64,000 bases of DNA from Bacillota bacterium (lineage in GTDB: Bacteria > Bacillota > Clostridia > Lachnospirales > Bianqueaceae), in NCBI GenBank assembly GCA_017441925.1, contig JAFRUE010000014.1, positions 105,396 through 169,395 of the forward strand. Reading direction: 5' to 3'. Made by a program: the position numbers and the translations under genes. The first letter of the stretch is position 1. Every line of letters starts with the position of its first letter. This document shows, one piece after another, positions 53,310 to 63,097 of the stretch. The notes below the pieces were generated by a model, which had not been told where the DNA came from, did not search any database, and saw only the letters and a program-made list of their open reading frames with translations.

Positions 53310-53768
53310 TCAGTTCTTCTCCATATCAAGCTCGATAGCATCGTCCTCATCCGCCTTTTTCCCGGGATCTGCCTGTTCCGGAGTCTCTTCCGGAGCAGTT
53401 TCCTCCTCTGAGCTCTCTTCAAGCGGATCTCTTGTCAGCATCGCGTAGATCAGCTTCAGCTGGCCCTGGACCGTCTCCTCCGCAAATGTACCGGGACCTG
53501 CAGGCACCGCGTCACAGCCGTTTACAAGAAACGCACCGCCAAGCTCCTTAAGCTCTCCCGGAAGCGATTCGTCATGCAGCATCCGGTAGACAAGATTGCT
53601 CGCTTCATAATAACGCAGATCACTGGATAGTTTCCAGCTCTCATACGTTGAAATATTCGTCAACCCGTACAGAGGGACCAGCAGCGTCAGTAAACGCTCA
53701 TCCGCCGCGAATTCGGCAGAATACAGACTCAGATACTTCTGAAAACACTCCAGAAAATACTTATACAT
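53310..53768 (-). CDS. Unknown 152-residue protein with an acidic tail
   Basis: Not recognised. MYKYFLECFQKYLSLYSAEF and the following segments up to about 115 look all-helical, without signal peptide or membrane helix. From about 116 the sequence is an acidic low-complexity tail (RDPLEESSEEETAPEETPEQ). A good ribosome site (GGAGG), a TTGCAA-17-TATAAT promoter and a terminator show that it is a real single-gene unit. It lies between clpB and the tRNA genes; whether it belongs to the stress response is unknown. Confidence 0.75.
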   Translation of the reverse strand: MYKYFLECFQKYLSLYSAEFAADERLLTLLVPLYGLTNISTYESWKLSSDLRYYEASNLVYRMLHDESLPGELKELGGAFLVNGCDAVPAGPGTFAEETVQGQLKLIYAMLTRDPLEESSEEETAPEETPEQADPGKKADEDDAIELDMEKN

Positions 53769-53815
53769 ACGGCCCCTCCTCTCTTCTGATGTGCACCTTA
53801 TTTTCTGACGTTCAA

Positions 53816-53844
53816 ATTATACGCTTATTTGTACATTTTTGCAA
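53816..53844 (-). promoter_or_regulatory. Promoter of the 53310 gene
   Basis: TTGCAA (53844-53839), 17 nt, TATAAT (53821-53816) on the minus strand. Confidence 0.75.
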
Positions 53845-53958
53845 TATATTGAACATAGACTTTTTGTTAACAATATATGACTCAGGTATCTAAAAATACG
53901 GAAAACGCGTGTCTGTACGTCTGTTTTGACGAATTCCCCGATTCTGTGAAAAATATGC

Positions 53959-53987
53959 TTGACAAAGCCTTATCGACATGCTAGAAT
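53959..53987 (+). promoter_or_regulatory. Promoter of the tRNA pair
   Basis: Perfect TTGACA (53959-53964), 17 nt, TAGAAT (53982-53987), 20 nt before the first tRNA. Confidence 0.85.
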
Positions 53988-54007
53988 AGATACGCTCCAT
54001 TAAATAT

Positions 54008-54079
54008 GGCCCGTTGGTCAAGAGGTTAAGACATCGCCCTTTCACGGCGGTAACGGGAGTTCAATTCTCCCACGGGTCA
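54008..54079 (+). tRNA. tRNA-Glu (anticodon TTC)
   Basis: A cloverleaf with acceptor GGCCCGT/ACGGGTC (one G-T pair), D arm with GGTCAAGAGGTTAAGAC, anticodon loop CTTTCAC, T arm GGGAGTTCAATTCTCCC and discriminator A. CCA is not encoded. Confidence 0.95.
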
Positions 54080-54082
54080 TCC

Positions 54083-54153
54083 GGCGTCATAGCCAAGAGG
54101 TAAGGCAGAGGTCTGCAAAACCTTTATCCCCAGTTCAAGTCTGGGTGACGCCT
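54083..54153 (+). tRNA. tRNA-Cys (anticodon GCA)
   Basis: A cloverleaf with acceptor GGCGTCA/TGACGCC, anticodon loop CTGCAAA, T arm CCCAGTTCAAGTCTGGG, and discriminator T as expected for Cys. It starts 3 nt after tRNA-Glu and shares its transcript. CCA is not encoded. Confidence 0.95.
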
Positions 54154-54160
54154 CTATCAG

Positions 54161-54194
54161 GCGCTTTCCGTCAGCAGACGGGAAGCGCTTTTTT
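54161..54194 (+). terminator. Terminator of the tRNA operon
   Basis: GCGCTTTCCGTC-AGCA-GACGGGAAGCGC followed by TTTTTT. Confidence 0.95.
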
Positions 54195-54228
54195 CATACT
54201 CTGTCCGGGCCGGGACAGACGCTGTAAA

Positions 54229-54247
54229 AAGCAACAGCGCGTTGCTT
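54229..54247. promoter_or_regulatory. Palindrome, possible operator of the XRE gene
   Basis: AAGCAAC-AGCGC-GTTGCTT, perfect 7-bp arms, 48 nt before the start codon. A second palindrome CTGTCC...GGACAG lies at 54201-54218. The right arm TTGCTT could be the -35 of a promoter with TATTAC 18 nt on, which would suit autorepression by the helix-turn-helix protein. Confidence 0.5.
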
Positions 54248-54294
54248 GTATTCTGTCCTTGCCTGTATTACAATCATTTCATGGAGGTGATACT

Positions 54295-55059
54295 GTGGAA
54301 ACAAAAGATATACTGCATGAGCTCAGATTAAAGAAAGGCCTGTCGCAGGATGAACTGGCCGGTAAAATCTATGTGACCCGTCAGGCCGTTTCGCGCTGGG
54401 AGAACGGCGAAACCGTCCCCAACACAGAAGCCCTGAAGCTGCTTTCCGGACTTTTTGACGTTTCGATCAACACCCTGCTCGGCTCTCCGCGCCAGCTGAT
54501 CTGCCAGTGCTGCGGCATGCCTCTTGATGATTCTCTCATCGGCCGCAACGCGGATGGATCTCTCAACGAGGATTACTGCAAATGGTGCTTTGCGGACGGG
54601 ACCTATACCTACAGCAATATGGACGATCTGATCGAAGTCTGCGTCAAGAATATGGCAAACGAGAGTTTTACCGAGCCGCAGGCGCGTGAGTATCTGAAGA
54701 AGGTACTGCCCACATTGGACTACTGGAAACGCTACGAAGAGCTCAGCGACGACGGCCAGTTTGAAGCTTTCAAGCAGAAACTGATCAATGAGATCAACGA
54801 CCTTCACATTGAAGGCATGCCGCGTCTCGAGAAGCTGAACGCACTTGTCGGCAAATACGTGAATCTGGCTTACAGGCTTCCCGGCGGCATGAACGTTAAA
54901 TTCCTGGACGATAATACCACCTATCTTGGCAATCAGCTCGAACCGGAATTCGGCGGGGACCGGTGTTTCGGAGTCCTTGCGAACATGGATTTCATCTTGA
55001 TCTGCACATACGGAGACGGGGGCACTGATCCGGAGCTCGTTCTCTATAAGAAAAGATAA
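54295..55059 (+). CDS. XRE-family regulator fused to a zinc-ribbon domain
   Basis: 254 residues starting at GTG 54295, with GGAGGTGA upstream. Residues 1-60 are an XRE helix-turn-helix (LRLKKGLSQDELAGKIYVTRQAVSRWENGE). Residues about 67-150 hold a zinc-ribbon (CQCCGMPL...YCKWCFADGTY and CVKNMANESF) seen in stand-alone proteins of Clostridia. The C-terminal 100 residues (LEKLNALVGKYVNLAYRLPGG...) are unrecognised and may sense a ligand. It has its own upstream palindromes and lies between the tRNAs and groESL. Confidence 0.85.
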   Translation: METKDILHELRLKKGLSQDELAGKIYVTRQAVSRWENGETVPNTEALKLLSGLFDVSINTLLGSPRQLICQCCGMPLDDSLIGRNADGSLNEDYCKWCFADGTYTYSNMDDLIEVCVKNMANESFTEPQAREYLKKVLPTLDYWKRYEELSDDGQFEAFKQKLINEINDLHIEGMPRLEKLNALVGKYVNLAYRLPGGMNVKFLDDNTTYLGNQLEPEFGGDRCFGVLANMDFILICTYGDGGTDPELVLYKKR

Positions 55060-55124
55060 TCCGGCCGTCCGGCTCCGACAGGCCTGACAAAGCTAGGCAT
55101 CCGGCAACATCCCTGCTATACAAA

Positions 55125-55152
55125 GACCCCTGCAGAATCATCCGCAGGGGTC
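55125..55152 (-). terminator. Hairpin terminator of groESL
   Basis: GACCCCTGC / GCAGGGGTC 9-bp stem; on the minus strand it is followed by TTTGTAT, a weak T-run. Confidence 0.65.
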
Positions 55153-55185
55153 ATATTGTTTTGGTCAGTTATGAAATGCCGGGAA

Positions 55186-57124
<1,939 letters not shown>

Positions 57125-57188
57125 AACTATACCCTCCCTTTAATATATACGCCCAACCGGATCGGGCTTTACGGATCTATCGGTTTTG

Positions 57189-57215
57189 TTAGCACTCTTT
57201 ACTCCCGAGTGCTAA
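57189..57215. promoter_or_regulatory. CIRCE operator (HrcA binding site)
   Basis: TTAGCACTC-N9-GAGTGCTAA, a perfect match to the consensus. It lies at the expected transcription start of groESL, so HrcA repression of the operon is expected. hrcA itself is not in the window. Confidence 0.97.
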
Positions 57216-57218
57216 CAA

Positions 57219-57246
57219 AGCATATCTTAACCCTTTTATCCCGCAA
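57219..57246 (-). promoter_or_regulatory. Promoter of groESL
   Basis: TTGCGG (57246-57241), 16 nt, TATGCT (57224-57219) on the minus strand, directly before the CIRCE. Confidence 0.55.
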
Positions 57247-57322
57247 GCTCAACTCCGGATTTTGGCGATTAAATACATATAACTGTGAAAATCTTCAAAT
57301 TTCTCGTTTATTCTCGCTTATT

Positions 57323-58543
57323 TTACGAATCTCTTGATTTTTCAATCCGCCGTACATATTCGTACCCGTGCGAATAATGGCCGCTGCCCGGCAGTGAAAG
57401 CATATACAGATCTGTCGTCCTGGCCTCCGCGGCAAAAGTATTCTTCGCAGCATCTGACAGTCCTTCCAGATCAGAAGACCGTACGACAAGCGGCAGTTCC
57501 GCTCTGCGTCCGACAGCTGCGAGCACCTGATCGCCGGCCGTTCCAAGGATCCGCAGATACGCCGGTCCATCGTTCCATCCGCATGCTTCCCGCTCTGCCT
57601 CCGTAATGCCGAGTGTCAGATTCATCAGGATCCGCCGCACACGCGACGCCGGATAGCGTCTGGTCACCGACTCCCTGACCAGCTCTTCAAACGGACGGTA
57701 CACAACCGCGTTCTTCAGGAGCCGGTTCATAAGACCCTCTCCGGCTTCCGGGATTCCACTGTCATACCGCGCTGCCGTGCCTGAACTGTCCCTGCCCGGA
57801 TCCTGCATTTCTGCGATTTTCGCGTACAGAAGCGTCGTATAGAAACTCGCATCCGGCTTCCCGTATCCGTTCTGCAGAGCTTCCCGGATCAGCTTGGGGC
57901 TCCCGATCGTATCAGGGAATTCTCCGCCATAGAGCGCCCGCCGGATCATCTTCGCGGAATCCGAGGCCTCATCGTGTGCGGTCGTCCGCTTCACAAGATA
58001 TAACGGGATCTCTGCACCGTACTCCCGCAGCGCCAGCAGATACTCGACTGCAAGGATATCATTCGGTTCACGCAGGAGCGCCGCATCCGGTCCAAGCACT
58101 GACTCTACCGCGTTCTGACGGGCAGCCGCATAACCCATGCCATGTTCCAGCCCATCTGCAAGGACTTTTCTGAACTCCGCAGGCTCATCGTGCAGCAGAT
58201 CCGCGACTCTCTCAAGTCCCGGCAGATCGCAGCTCTCCGATCCGCAGGAGATCGCGTCGGCGCCCGCCGCAAGCAGTATCCGGATCCCCGCCCGGGCAAA
58301 GCTCTGCGCACTGCTCAACGCATAGATCACCGGAATTTCGGCCACAAGGTCCGCCCCGCCCCGAAGCGCGGCGCGCGTACGGATGCTTTTCTCCAGCACC
58401 GCAGGCTCGCCCCGCTGGGTAAAGTTCCCGCTCATCGCGCAGATCACCGTACCGGCGCCGCTAAGCCGCCTGGCTTCTTCAATCTGCCGGCTGTGCCCGC
58501 TGTGAAAAGGATTGTATTCACATATGATCCCGACTGTTCTCAT
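57323..58543 (-). CDS. tmcAL: tRNA(Met) cytidine acetate ligase
   Basis: 406 residues, starting MRTVGIICEYNPFHSGHSRQ, the nucleotidyltransferase HxGH-type motif. AMSGNFTQRGEPAVLEK near 45, SCGSESCDLPGL near 110 and NDILAVEYLLAL near 165 match the YlbM/TmcAL family. It makes ac4C34 in elongator tRNA-Met using acetate and ATP. The ATG at 58543 has GGAGG; a 13-residue longer frame has no ribosome site. Confidence 0.93.
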   Translation of the reverse strand: MRTVGIICEYNPFHSGHSRQIEEARRLSGAGTVICAMSGNFTQRGEPAVLEKSIRTRAALRGGADLVAEIPVIYALSSAQSFARAGIRILLAAGADAISCGSESCDLPGLERVADLLHDEPAEFRKVLADGLEHGMGYAAARQNAVESVLGPDAALLREPNDILAVEYLLALREYGAEIPLYLVKRTTAHDEASDSAKMIRRALYGGEFPDTIGSPKLIREALQNGYGKPDASFYTTLLYAKIAEMQDPGRDSSGTAARYDSGIPEAGEGLMNRLLKNAVVYRPFEELVRESVTRRYPASRVRRILMNLTLGITEAEREACGWNDGPAYLRILGTAGDQVLAAVGRRAELPLVVRSSDLEGLSDAAKNTFAAEARTTDLYMLSLPGSGHYSHGYEYVRRIEKSRDS

Positions 58544-58636
58544 ACCGCTAAACCTCCGCCTGCCCACCGTGCTTCCGCACAAAAAAGCCGCTGGCCCTTG
58601 CTTTACCGGCAGGGTACCGGCGGCTTGTCCGTCTTA

Positions 58637-60187
58637 TCAGAACGGTTCGTCTCTCAGCCAGATCCCGAAGGAGCTGCCGGATGCCGCGTACTGTTCTTCC
58701 AGAGCATCGACCGCCGCGCTGTAATCCGCGTTGCGCTTAAGGGCTTCGACCTGGATCTTCCAGTATTCACGGCCCTCGCCGATGTAGTAGATCACGTGAT
58801 ATCCCTCGTCGGAAGCGATCACGGCAGTATCTCCGGCTTTTCTTGTGCCGTCAAAGAGCCATTCGCCGACAGCGTCCGAATCGTTGGAAACTTCTTCCTG
58901 AAGGCCGCCCTCAAGATCGAGTTCGGAATACTGATCCGCCAGCGCCGCAAAGCTGTCTTCTGTGGCCGCTCCGGCTTTCCACTCGTCCAGAATGCCTTCG
59001 GCCTTGGTCTTGGCCGCTTCCATAGCTTCTGTATCCTCGGTGTCTTCTACCGAAATGAAGATCTGACGAATATTCGCGGTCTTGTAATCCTGACGATAAG
59101 CAGTCTTATCCAGGAAAACCGCATAGTATCCGCTGCCGTCCGTAAGCTCGACTACTGTCGTGTCGCTGGCTTTTCTCTCATCGGCAAAAGCCCAGGAAGC
59201 TAAATTCTCGTCACGGTTCTTCAGAGAAGACCAGGAAACCAGTGTACGTGCCGTGGTATCCGTGATCTCGGTCTCTGTGTCGGAACCTTCTTCAGAGGAG
59301 CTTTCCTCAGAAGAACTGTCCTCAGCTTCCGCTCTCGCGGTCAGCTCTGCAATCGCCTTCTCAGCGTACTGATCGGCCGTCTTAACGCCCTCGATGAAAG
59401 CATCGGCCTCGGCCTTGGCTTCTTCCAGCGTCTTGTCATCCGTCTTGCTGAACGCAAGATAACGGATGTCGACGTAGGTATTATTCTCCTTGGCGTCGCT
59501 CTGATAATAAGCCTCCAGATCCTCATCCGTATACTCCGGACGGCTCTTCAGGGCTTCCGAATACTCAGACGCCAGCATGATATCCGAAATGATCTGACGC
59601 ATCAGCTTCTCGTTGACGCCGCGTCCGTAAGACTGGCGCAGATACTGGTTAACGGTCAGATTGGCCTGTTTCGCATAGGCCGCATAGGTCGTCATCTGAG
59701 CGTCCACATTGGCCTGACCTTCAGCGGAAAGAGTCATGCCTTCCGCCTTGGCAGCACTGACAAGTGCCTTCACATTATGAACCGATTTCTTTGCTTCTTC
59801 AACAAAGTAATCCGCCCAGGTCTGATCCTCGTTATAAGCCTGTTTTTTCAGGGACTTAGTCGTGAGGAACGGCAGATACTGGCCGTTTGTATACTGATAA
59901 TAGGTGTTGTAGGTCGTAATGGCCTCGTCGGAATAATAATAGTCGAACTCAGCGGTGCTGACCTTCTCATCCCCGACCTTCATGGCTGTTGTCAGTCTGC
60001 GGACAAACCCCGCCTCGAAGAATACGATGACTCCGATGACGAGAATGACCACAAGCGCGATCAGAAGCCCTGTCAGTTTGCTCCGTGTGCTGGGCTTGAT
60101 CCTGGAATTCTGCAGCTTATGCAGCTGCTTCATCTTCTTCTGCTGCTCTTCCCGCCGCTTCGCAAACTTATCTTTCTCTTCACTCAT
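58637..60187 (-). CDS. Membrane-anchored parvulin-type foldase (SurA/PrsA-like)
   Basis: 516 residues. A basic coiled cytoplasmic part (KFAKRREEQQKKMKQLHKLQ), one transmembrane helix (LTGLLIALVVILVIGVIVFF near 40-60), a SurA-N-like helical region (about 75-240), then a Ser/Glu-rich insertion (EDSSSEESSSEEGSDTE near 292-308). The PPIC-like region near 360-490 includes NIRQIFISVEDTEDTEAM, FAALADQYSELDLEGGL and AVIASDEGYHVIYYIGEG. It presumably helps folding of secreted proteins outside the membrane. The ATG at 60187 has GGAGG 9 nt upstream. It is the second foldase in the window. Confidence 0.85.
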   Translation of the reverse strand: MSEEKDKFAKRREEQQKKMKQLHKLQNSRIKPSTRSKLTGLLIALVVILVIGVIVFFEAGFVRRLTTAMKVGDEKVSTAEFDYYYSDEAITTYNTYYQYTNGQYLPFLTTKSLKKQAYNEDQTWADYFVEEAKKSVHNVKALVSAAKAEGMTLSAEGQANVDAQMTTYAAYAKQANLTVNQYLRQSYGRGVNEKLMRQIISDIMLASEYSEALKSRPEYTDEDLEAYYQSDAKENNTYVDIRYLAFSKTDDKTLEEAKAEADAFIEGVKTADQYAEKAIAELTARAEAEDSSSEESSSEEGSDTETEITDTTARTLVSWSSLKNRDENLASWAFADERKASDTTVVELTDGSGYYAVFLDKTAYRQDYKTANIRQIFISVEDTEDTEAMEAAKTKAEGILDEWKAGAATEDSFAALADQYSELDLEGGLQEEVSNDSDAVGEWLFDGTRKAGDTAVIASDEGYHVIYYIGEGREYWKIQVEALKRNADYSAAVDALEEQYAASGSSFGIWLRDEPF

Positions 60188-60336
60188 TTCCTTCATCCTC
60201 CAAACATACGCTGCGGACAGCAAAACAAATCGCGGCCCGCGCTAACCAATAAAGGATAACACACAGACCGCGAAAAATCAAGTATAATTGCACAGACGTT
60301 TCACTGTCAGGCAGTTTGTTTACGGTTTATTTACGT

Positions 60337-61824
60337 TTATTTGCCCATCTCTACCGTAACAACCTTCTCATCGGTTGCAAGTTCACCCTTAATAATATCT
60401 ACTCGCAACGTTACAGAAGTAATGCCGTTATAATCCGGAAGATTCTTTTTCAGTTCGACCATGCTGAATTCTGCGTAATTCTCTTTTTCCTCTTCATCTA
60501 AACGCGCATACTCAAGAAGATCATACTCAACCAGGTCGATCCCGTTGATGGCTTGAATCTGGATGCTTGCCCTCATGCCGTCCTTTAAACCTGAAGATTC
60601 AAAATTGATTCTAAAATCAACATCGGAAGAGCGAACATAGTAATCCGAATCCTTCAGTATGATTTTGATTCCGTTTTCATCATAAATCACAGTTTCCGGA
60701 AGCTTTACAGTTGGATCGGCTCCTACACGGGCAAGTGGATCGAGTACAAGTTCAGCCTGTTCTGCCGCACTTGGGAACACCTTGGCGTCTTCAGGAATCC
60801 GTCCCGGTTCTACCTCGATGATGAAATGGTATGCACTGGCCTGGAATTTAAAAGATATCGTATACCCGCCATCGATTTTCTGCACGCCATTTTTATGATT
60901 GTCCCAGTATGCATCTTTATCCTTAAAGAATTCTTCAAGAAGAGACTCCGTCTCCTCGCGTATAGCACCTTTTAGGAAAAAGTCGGCAAAGGCCTCAAAT
61001 CCCGCTTTTTTCTCTGCTTCATCACTGCCGGAATAAATAAACTCAGCCGAATAGATCCGCTCTCCTCCATCCAGTTCCAGTTCGAGCTCAAACTGCGGTT
61101 CTTCCGCCTCCCACGATGAAAAATCTCCATACTGTATGTTCCGATGAATATAGGTATTCGGTTTATCAACAGTTTCCAGATATTGATAAACATCATCCGG
61201 CGAATAAGGAAGGACTTCATAATCGCCAAGAGGATCTAATCGGAATGACGCTCTGTTTTTGTAACTTACACGGAGAGAATAAGAATCATTGTTAATCTTT
61301 TCCTCTTCTTCCAAGGTTGTAACTTTTTCGATCAGTTCTTCTGCACCATCCAGTGTGATTCCGGTTGTCTGTGAAAACGCCTGCCAGGCTGCAAGCAGTT
61401 TTCCGGGGATCTCTTCTGTATTGTTTTTTGATTTCTTAACACCGTAAGTTACAGACGTTAATGTCTTCTTATCCGGAGTCACATCGCCGGTAACAGTATA
61501 ATCACCGGCAGCAGCATATAGACTCGGTTCCCCCCATACCGGTTCTGCTTCCTGACCATATTCTTTCAGGAAAGCGGCAAGCTCTTCCGATGAATGGAAG
61601 ATAAAGTCTGTGACCGGAGTTAAATCTTCGGCAGGTGTTAAGTCTTCAGCAGGCGTTACCTCAGAAGCAGCAGACTGTTCTGCACTTTTATCTGCAGCAG
61701 AGGAATTCTCTTGCTTCTCAGATCCTTTATTATCTGCCTGGCTGCTCGTTGCAGGAGCTTGCTGACAGGCTGCCATCGATACGGCCATAAGCACTACAAG
61801 GAATAAAGCAAGCATTCTTTTCAT
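60337..61824 (-). CDS. Lipoprotein of unknown function (495 aa)
   Basis: A signal peptide with lipobox (LFLVVLMAVSMAAC, Cys near residue 20) makes it a predicted lipoprotein on the outer membrane face. A low-complexity segment (about 25-70) contains a repeated TPAEDL unit. The rest mixes beta strands and helices (FHSSEELAAFLKEYGQEAEP; FEAFADFFLKGAIREETESLL) with no domain I can name. It lies after the TPR lipoprotein and is possibly cotranscribed. It is less GC-rich than its neighbours. Confidence 0.8.
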   Translation of the reverse strand: MKRMLALFLVVLMAVSMAACQQAPATSSQADNKGSEKQENSSAADKSAEQSAASEVTPAEDLTPAEDLTPVTDFIFHSSEELAAFLKEYGQEAEPVWGEPSLYAAAGDYTVTGDVTPDKKTLTSVTYGVKKSKNNTEEIPGKLLAAWQAFSQTTGITLDGAEELIEKVTTLEEEEKINNDSYSLRVSYKNRASFRLDPLGDYEVLPYSPDDVYQYLETVDKPNTYIHRNIQYGDFSSWEAEEPQFELELELDGGERIYSAEFIYSGSDEAEKKAGFEAFADFFLKGAIREETESLLEEFFKDKDAYWDNHKNGVQKIDGGYTISFKFQASAYHFIIEVEPGRIPEDAKVFPSAAEQAELVLDPLARVGADPTVKLPETVIYDENGIKIILKDSDYYVRSSDVDFRINFESSGLKDGMRASIQIQAINGIDLVEYDLLEYARLDEEEKENYAEFSMVELKKNLPDYNGITSVTLRVDIIKGELATDEKVVTVEMGK

Positions 61825-61884
61825 TTTTTCATTCTATCCTTTCTCTGATATACAACGAATATCCGTATGACGCGATCTACCGCA

Positions 61885-62973
61885 TTACTCGTCTGACGGT
61901 TTCAGAACCTCGACGAGGGTTCCGTCCGGATTGTAGTGTTTCTCCTGCAGCAGATTGCCGTTCTGATCATATTCGGATCTCCAATAACCGAACATCGTAC
62001 CATCCGCGTAGAATCCGTCATAACCGGTTTCCTTGCCTTCCTCGTCATAATATGTTACATAATAGGCAACATGTTCGCCTTTGGAATAGATATCCCGGCG
62101 TGTTTCCAGGCCGTTCTCGTCATATTCCATCGTCTGATAAGAGCCCGGAGTTCCGTCCGGATAATAGAATTCATTTCTGACCGCAAGGCCGTTGTCCCCA
62201 AATGTGACGACGCAGTATTCCGATAAACCGGCCTCGGGCGTATAATTCCTCCACCCGGTCCTGCGGCCGGTACCATCATATTCATAAATGGTGTACCGGA
62301 TCATGCTCCCGTCCGGATCAAATACGTCTTTCCTTCTGATCTGCGAAGAAGAGTCCTTATAAGTACCGGCCTCAATCTCCTGAACTTTACCCAGAAGCTT
62401 AGTCTGGTCCGACACGGTGGCCTGTACAGAGACGAGCAGATCATGTGCTTCATCAAATTCTTCCCGCCGGATCAAAACGTCTGCCATACCCAGATAGGCT
62501 TCCGCTAACGTCTGATCCAGCTTAGATGCCGTCTCATAATCCGTCCAGGCAAGATCCAGATTCTCCTCGACTGCGTTTTCATCCGAAGCTTCTCTCAGAA
62601 CATACGCATCGCCTCTGCTCACATAAACAGGCGCTTGCTCCGCATTGACCTCGATCGCTTCAGTAAAGGCTGTGATCGCTTCTTCATACTCTTCCATGGA
62701 AAAATATGCAAGGCCTAGATTATACATCTCCGTCCAGGAAACGATTATCACTTCAGAACTCTCTTCCGTGGTCTCTTCTGAAGCTTCTTCCGGTACCGAT
62801 ACCTGTTCAGACGCTTCCTGTGCTTTGGATTCTGCCGCTTCGGACTTTTCCGCAGATGTCTCAGCCTGTTTCTGACCGGATGTTGGATCCGGGGCAGATG
62901 ATCCGCCGGCGCAGCCGCTCAGTGTGGATACAAGCATCAGTCCGGTAAGCAATAAGACAATAAACTTTTTCAT
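61885..62973 (-). CDS. TPR / YwqK-like repeat lipoprotein
   Basis: 362 residues. Signal peptide with lipobox LVSTLSGC (Cys near 21); a Ser/Glu/Ala-rich linker to about 75; TPR-like helices near 85-205 (YNLGLAYFSMEEYEEAITAFTEA). From about 220 to the end there are repeats of the Y-x-x-DG-x pattern (FDPDGSMIRYTIYEYDGTGR; YYPDGTPGSYQTMEYDENGL; FYADGTMFGYWRSEYDQNGN), as in YwqK/MORN-like proteins. It is an extracytoplasmic protein of unknown role, probably binding partners through its repeats. Confidence 0.85.
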   Translation of the reverse strand: MKKFIVLLLTGLMLVSTLSGCAGGSSAPDPTSGQKQAETSAEKSEAAESKAQEASEQVSVPEEASEETTEESSEVIIVSWTEMYNLGLAYFSMEEYEEAITAFTEAIEVNAEQAPVYVSRGDAYVLREASDENAVEENLDLAWTDYETASKLDQTLAEAYLGMADVLIRREEFDEAHDLLVSVQATVSDQTKLLGKVQEIEAGTYKDSSSQIRRKDVFDPDGSMIRYTIYEYDGTGRRTGWRNYTPEAGLSEYCVVTFGDNGLAVRNEFYYPDGTPGSYQTMEYDENGLETRRDIYSKGEHVAYYVTYYDEEGKETGYDGFYADGTMFGYWRSEYDQNGNLLQEKHYNPDGTLVEVLKPSDE

Positions 62974-63034
62974 ATTCTATTTCTCCTTCAAATACAGACA
63001 TGCCTGTTCCTATTCCCGGATCAATCCGGAAACA

Positions 63035-63071
63035 AGAAAAAACCGGCCGGCCCGTTAAGGGACCGGCCGGT
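63035..63071 (-). terminator. Terminator of tuf
   Basis: On the minus strand ACCGGCCGGTCCC-TTAAC-GGGCCGGCCGGT is followed by TTTTTTC. Confidence 0.95.
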
Positions 63072-63097
63072 ATATCTCATTTGTACAGAGAACCGGA

